A DNA stretch of 64,000 nt, from positions 59,378,207 to 59,442,206 of the forward strand of contig NW_020312828.1 in assembly GCF_003265705.1 (NCBI RefSeq), written 5' to 3'. Positions within the stretch are counted from its first letter, which is position 1. Each line of letters opens with the position of its first letter. Shown piece after piece: positions 60,280 to 64,000 of the stretch. Source of the stretch: Callorhinus ursinus. Lineage: Eukaryota > Chordata > Mammalia > Carnivora > Otariidae. Below the pieces are notes generated by a model that saw only the letters and a list, made by a program, of their open reading frames with translations, was not told where the DNA came from and did not search any database. The position numbers and the translations under genes are program-made.

Positions 60280-60532
60280 TATATAGACTTGTAGTCACCA
60301 CGCCTAAGAAATTTAGGAATCTTTTAATCTGATGTCAAACAATGACTGCAAAAAAGCCCCCAAAAATAACTGATAATTTTATGGAAATTACATTCAAATC
60401 TTGGAAAGACTCAAAAAAGACAAGCTGCCATAAAATTAATTTTGGTTTGGATACAGATGACATGTAAAAAAAACAAAAAAGGACAGAAAATATTATAAAA
60501 TATAGATGACTTTAAAGGAGAGCAAAATATAC
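60280..60532 (+). repeat. Direct duplication, copy 2, with TSD-like flanks
   Basis: Homologous to copy 1, 836 bp downstream in the same orientation. The copy is bracketed by AGACACGTTA at 60272-60281 and 60539-60548, an exact 10-bp direct repeat consistent with a target-site duplication. It lacks a terminal poly-A and a transposon head, and a short extra stretch, TGGAGA, lies between the homology end and the right flank. Confidence 0.9.
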
Positions 60533-60719
60533 TGGAGAAGACACGTTAAAGGACTGGTCTAGGGAAAAAAAAGAAGTAAGACTCAAAGTAAAGGCTCTAC
60601 TTCAGGAAATAAATGCTCACATGTTCTATATGTTTCAGTTGAATAAGATGCATGAGGTACTAACTTTTTCAATAATTGCCTGCCCTACCCCATTTTTTTG
60701 ATTACGTATAATAACCACC

Positions 60720-60965
60720 TGATCTAAGACCTTCCACTTTACAGCAATCCAAGGGGCCTCAACTGAGGTAATTTTACCCCAAATAAACATCTGGCAATGT
60801 CAGGAGCCCTTCTGGCTGTCAAAACTAGGGAGGGAGGATACTACTGGCCTCTAGTGGGTAGAGGCCAAGGATGCTGCTAAACATGCTACAGTGCATAGGA
60901 TAGGACTCCACAACAAAGAATTATCTGGCCCCAAAAGTCAATAATGCTGCTGTTGAGAACTCTAT
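60720..60965. mobile_element. Probable hAT-type non-autonomous DNA transposon relic
   Basis: 'CCTCAACTGAGGTAATTTTACCCCAAATAAACATCTGGCAATGTCAGGAGCCCTTCTGGCTGTCAAAACTAGGG' then 'CTACTGGCCTCTAGTGGGTAGAGGCCAAGGATGCTGCTAAACATGCTACAGTGCATAGGA' and 'CAACAAAGAATTATCTGGCCCC...GTTGAGAAC' follow a familiar mammalian medium-reiterated element. I recall it as hAT-Charlie-like; the exact family name is not certain. Confidence 0.65.
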
Positions 60966-61069
60966 AACAACAAAGAACATTACCAATAATATAATTATTT
61001 AAAATAGGATTTAAAAGTTTAATCACTGATCAATGTCTTGTTACTATCTCTAAGTAACAACAATAATTG

Positions 61070-61250
61070 CGGGGATGATATATTTGCTCATCATTTTCAC
61101 ACACATTTTATCATTCGCTTCTCCAAACAAACTTAGAAGTAAGCAGGGTATGTATAATTAGACCCATTCTAGAGCACAAAGCACTGAGGCTCATCAAGGT
61201 TAAACAGTATGAACAAGGTCATTTGAGGCTCAAACTAAAACACAGCTATC
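61070..61250 (-). repeat. MIR relic, truncated by a SINE insertion
   Basis: 'TTCACACACATTTTATCATTCGCTTCTCCAAACAAAC', GCACTGAGGCTCATCAAGGT and 'TAAACAGTATGAACAAGGTCATTTGAGG' follow the reverse MIR order. The SINE at 61251 interrupts it near its end. Confidence 0.7.
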
Positions 61251-61426
61251 TTTTTTTTAAAGATTTATTTATTTATTTTAGAGAGAGTGTGCAAGAGCGA
61301 GGGAGGCAGGTGGGGCGGGCAGAGGAAGAGAATCTCAAGCAGACTCTCCATCCCATGACCCTGAGATCATGACCTGAGCAGAAACCAAAAGTCTGACGTT
61401 TAACCTACTGAGACACCCAGGTGTCC
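61251..61426 (-). mobile_element. SINEC carnivore SINE with TSD
   Basis: TTTTTTTTAAAGATTTATTT, GTGCAAGAGCGAGGGAGGCA, GAGATCATGACCTGAGCAGA and the head ACTGAGACACCCAGGTGTCC. The body has lost about 20 bases around 61340-61360 compared with its relatives. CTAAAACACA repeats at 61235-61244 and 61427-61436. Confidence 0.9.
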
Positions 61427-61440
61427 CTAAAACACATCTT

Positions 61441-64000
61441 AAGACTGACATCTTAATGTCAGTCAACTGTTCTTTTTAGTATATGTCACTACATCACTGA
61501 ATTGAAACAACTTTATATTTTATAGAATGCCTGAAAAATTCATAGAATCCTACATTAAAAAAGCACAAGTTGCAGAGGAATATTCTATTGCATTTTTACT
61601 TTTGCAGGGAAAAGGATTTGGTAAAAAAAAAATATATATATATCTTTTTTCTATAGTCTTTGATACGTATATTGCTAACGCAAGAAGATAATCTGCTTTT
61701 GTGTTTTTAAACCAAAATACAGGATCATTTATCTGGATCTAGAAAAGTCACCCTGTTTGTCAAAAAACAAGGAAAGAACACTTTCTGCTTTGGTATTTGC
61801 AAAAATTGTTTTAAAACATGAAATCTATATCTTTCTGTAAGTTTCAAAGTAGAATTGCCAGAGTTCTTATTATCATTTAGATAGATATCCTAATTACTTT
61901 CTTATTTCAAATCATGTAAAAGCTTCATTTTTAAAAAGGTCCCTGAAAGTCTTTGCATAAATACACACCTTCCCTAGAAGATATTTTAACAAGAGATTCT
62001 TAACGCCCACAGGAAGAAAGCAGATCAAGGACATCAGCTTGGGGACCCTTCTCTCAAGTAATTTTGATGCAACAGTTGCTATTAAAAGGAAACAGTAAAA
62101 ATGCCAAAGGATGTCATAGGGGTTCTAAAGAGCTAATTAAATTAGCAAGACAACATTAAAACAATAAAAACTGGTTTGAGAAGAAGCTTCCATGATTCAA
62201 TATACAGAGAAAAAAAGAAAGATAAATGGCATAAATTAGTGTTATGATATAGTAAATACAGTTTCTGCATGAAAGGAAACAACTTTAAAACATGTCTGGT
62301 ATCATAACTATATTAATAGTTATATTAATCAGAACTTGGATTTAAGTTCTGATTTCCAGACCACTCTGGAGAGAACAAGAAATTAAAGACCTGACAATCT
62401 TTCATCAATTTAAAATCTGTGTCAGTTTGACTTTAGATTCTGCTCTTGACCATGACATAGTAGCCTGCTGGTTGTTGAGCTATTTGGCACTTTCACTCCT
62501 GGTTGATTGGATTTGTTTAAGAACCTTATTTGTGTGAACTATGATTATTATTTGATTACTTAGTATGACTTCAAGATAGCATATGTTAAAACCTGAGCCT
62601 ATAGAATTATTCAGGTAGCTGCTCTGATCTAGGAAAGGCTTCTAGGCATGTTCCCACTACCTACAGTGCTGACTGACCAGGTATGAGGATGGGAAAGTGT
62701 AGGGCCAGAGGTCATGGCCCAATATGAAATGTTCCTATAGTACCCAGCACTAGAAGTGTTTTGGTAGAAGAAGAGAATCAAGAGTTGAAATGCACAGAAC
62801 CAGAAAATGTGCAAAGTAACATCCAAATCTTACAATTCATATGTGAAGGAAGCTTGATGAAGGTGTTACCAAATTGAAAGATAATCCTCAAAATTTACCT
62901 GACAAGCTAATAAGTTGTAAAGCTAAAGCTAAAGGAAAGGAGCTATTGTATACTGTCATTCATACAAAATAAATTTTGATTATCCAGGCTAAAGCAAAAA
63001 CTTTTTTCTCTCTAGAAAATGTTACAAAACTCTTGTCATGTGATGAGGTCTTCAAAGATCACATAGACAAAAATGTGAAAGAGATAACAGAGGTGATCAA
63101 AAAGACAACCCAAATGCTAGGCTTTTTCCCCTAGATTTTCATGATGTTTTTGGTCTTCTGTCAACTTTTTAAACTCTGTAACATGCTATAACTTTTCTCA
63201 TTCTAACCAAGTATTCATGTTTAGCCTAACTGTGCATCCTAATTGTGTATCCATTATTATGAGTTATCTTTCTTAATGAAAGCCCTCCAAATTTAATAAG
63301 CTTTATGGTCCCAAAAGAAACCTCGATCCACCATTGTAGATGCTAATCTCTACATGGAGAAAATTATCAGGAACAGTGACATACTTGTCATTAAAGTTAA
63401 AGAAATTTAATATCGCGTAGCTGTGACCATCCGGAAAAAAAAAAATTAAGAGGTTGAAAGTGATATATTCTGCCAATTTCAAAGTAAACAGTCAGATAGA
63501 AATTTAAACTTATTTCTACAATAGCATCAGACACAAATCAAGTAACTCTTCATATTCAGGTACAATGTGTAAAGCTATGTCAGTCATAAACACTACAGGG
63601 CTTTTGTAACTGTCAAGGTCATGTATCTTATTTGCCATTTTGCAGCATTTTTCTAAAGGGCAGGGACCTCTTCAATGTACACACTTATATGTGCCCACTA
63701 AACCTGTATGATGAAAACTCCACTAAAATTTCTCTGACGTATTTTTATAGTCATTATTTTAGATTATTTTTACAGTAATATTTTTCAATTTTCTCTCATT
63801 TGCTATTTTGTTGTTGTTAACTTAGAAGTAGTATTTTCATGGGCAGCGAACTTGACAGGAAAAAACCAAATGTGTCATGAAAAATAAACCAAATTTCAGT
63901 CATAAAAGCACACATTGTGCAAAACGATGTAGAAACACGTCCTTCAGATGAATAAAACTTCTGCACAATATTCCTAGGGAGGGTTTACCATCATAAACGC
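61441..64000. other. Unassigned AT-rich sequence
   Basis: No gene or firm repeat call. A TA-rich run lies at about 61628-61643 and a short perfect hairpin at 62327-62354. The minus-strand frame at 62629-62826 has no domain. Confidence 0.5.
62327..62354. repeat. Short perfect hairpin, 11-bp arms
   Basis: AATCAGAACTT (62327-62337), loop GGATTT, AAGTTCTGATT (62344-62354). The arms are exactly complementary. Confidence 0.9.

Overview
This window looks like nuclear DNA from a carnivoran mammal. The evidence is sixteen tRNA-Lys-type carnivore SINEs (5' head GGGGCGCCTGGGTGGCTCAG, 3' tail AAATAAAATCTT-polyA, or the reverse complement), a 5'-truncated L1 with a carnivore-type 3' end, and a background of old mammalian MIR and L2 copies. 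Several SINEs carry the body motif AACACAAGCAGGGGGAG. I associate that form with arctoid caniforms (bears, mustelids, pinnipeds) from memory, so the species group is an inference. Composition is AT-rich throughout, with no CpG island.

I found no protein-coding gene that I can defend. Almost all open frames are under about 130 codons, unrelated to known families, and overlap one another or repeats. The one frame with recognisable homology is the C-terminal part of L1 ORF2 (about 29638-30424). It is frameshifted, interrupted by a CA microsatellite, and part of a dead element. No tRNA gene, rRNA, CRISPR array, bacterial operon or viral genome was seen. The window is intergenic or deep-intronic sequence; the sequence alone does not say which.

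Layout: 1-9.3 kb holds a nested SINE pair, a SINE with a 14-bp target-site duplication (TSD), L2/MIR relics, and a MIR split by a SINE. 9.3-21.7 kb is mostly unassigned AT-rich sequence with a few L2/MIR relics, a polypurine tract and a CA repeat. 21.7-26 kb holds four SINEs in both orientations. 28.3-30.9 kb holds an unclassified old repeat with a GC-box-like G-rich core, then an L1 inserted into a MIR with an exact 16-bp TSD and containing a 100-N assembly gap. 31-41 kb is mostly unassigned, with a nested SINE pair at 34.9-35.3 kb. 41-42 kb has two SINEs in the same orientation. 48.3-48.75 kb has two hairpin-forming inverted repeats, one of them perfect. 51-57.5 kb has three more SINEs. 59.4-60.5 kb has a 251-bp segment present twice in direct orientation, the second copy bracketed by a 10-bp direct repeat. 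60.7-61.4 kb has a hAT-like relic and a SINE inside a MIR.

The most unusual items are the perfect 42-bp-arm inverted repeat at 48661-48747, the tail-less duplicated segment with TSD-like flanks at 60282-60538, and the L1 assembly gap with its TG-TATATA-CA hairpin microsatellite. The nested insertions give a readable relative order of transposition events.
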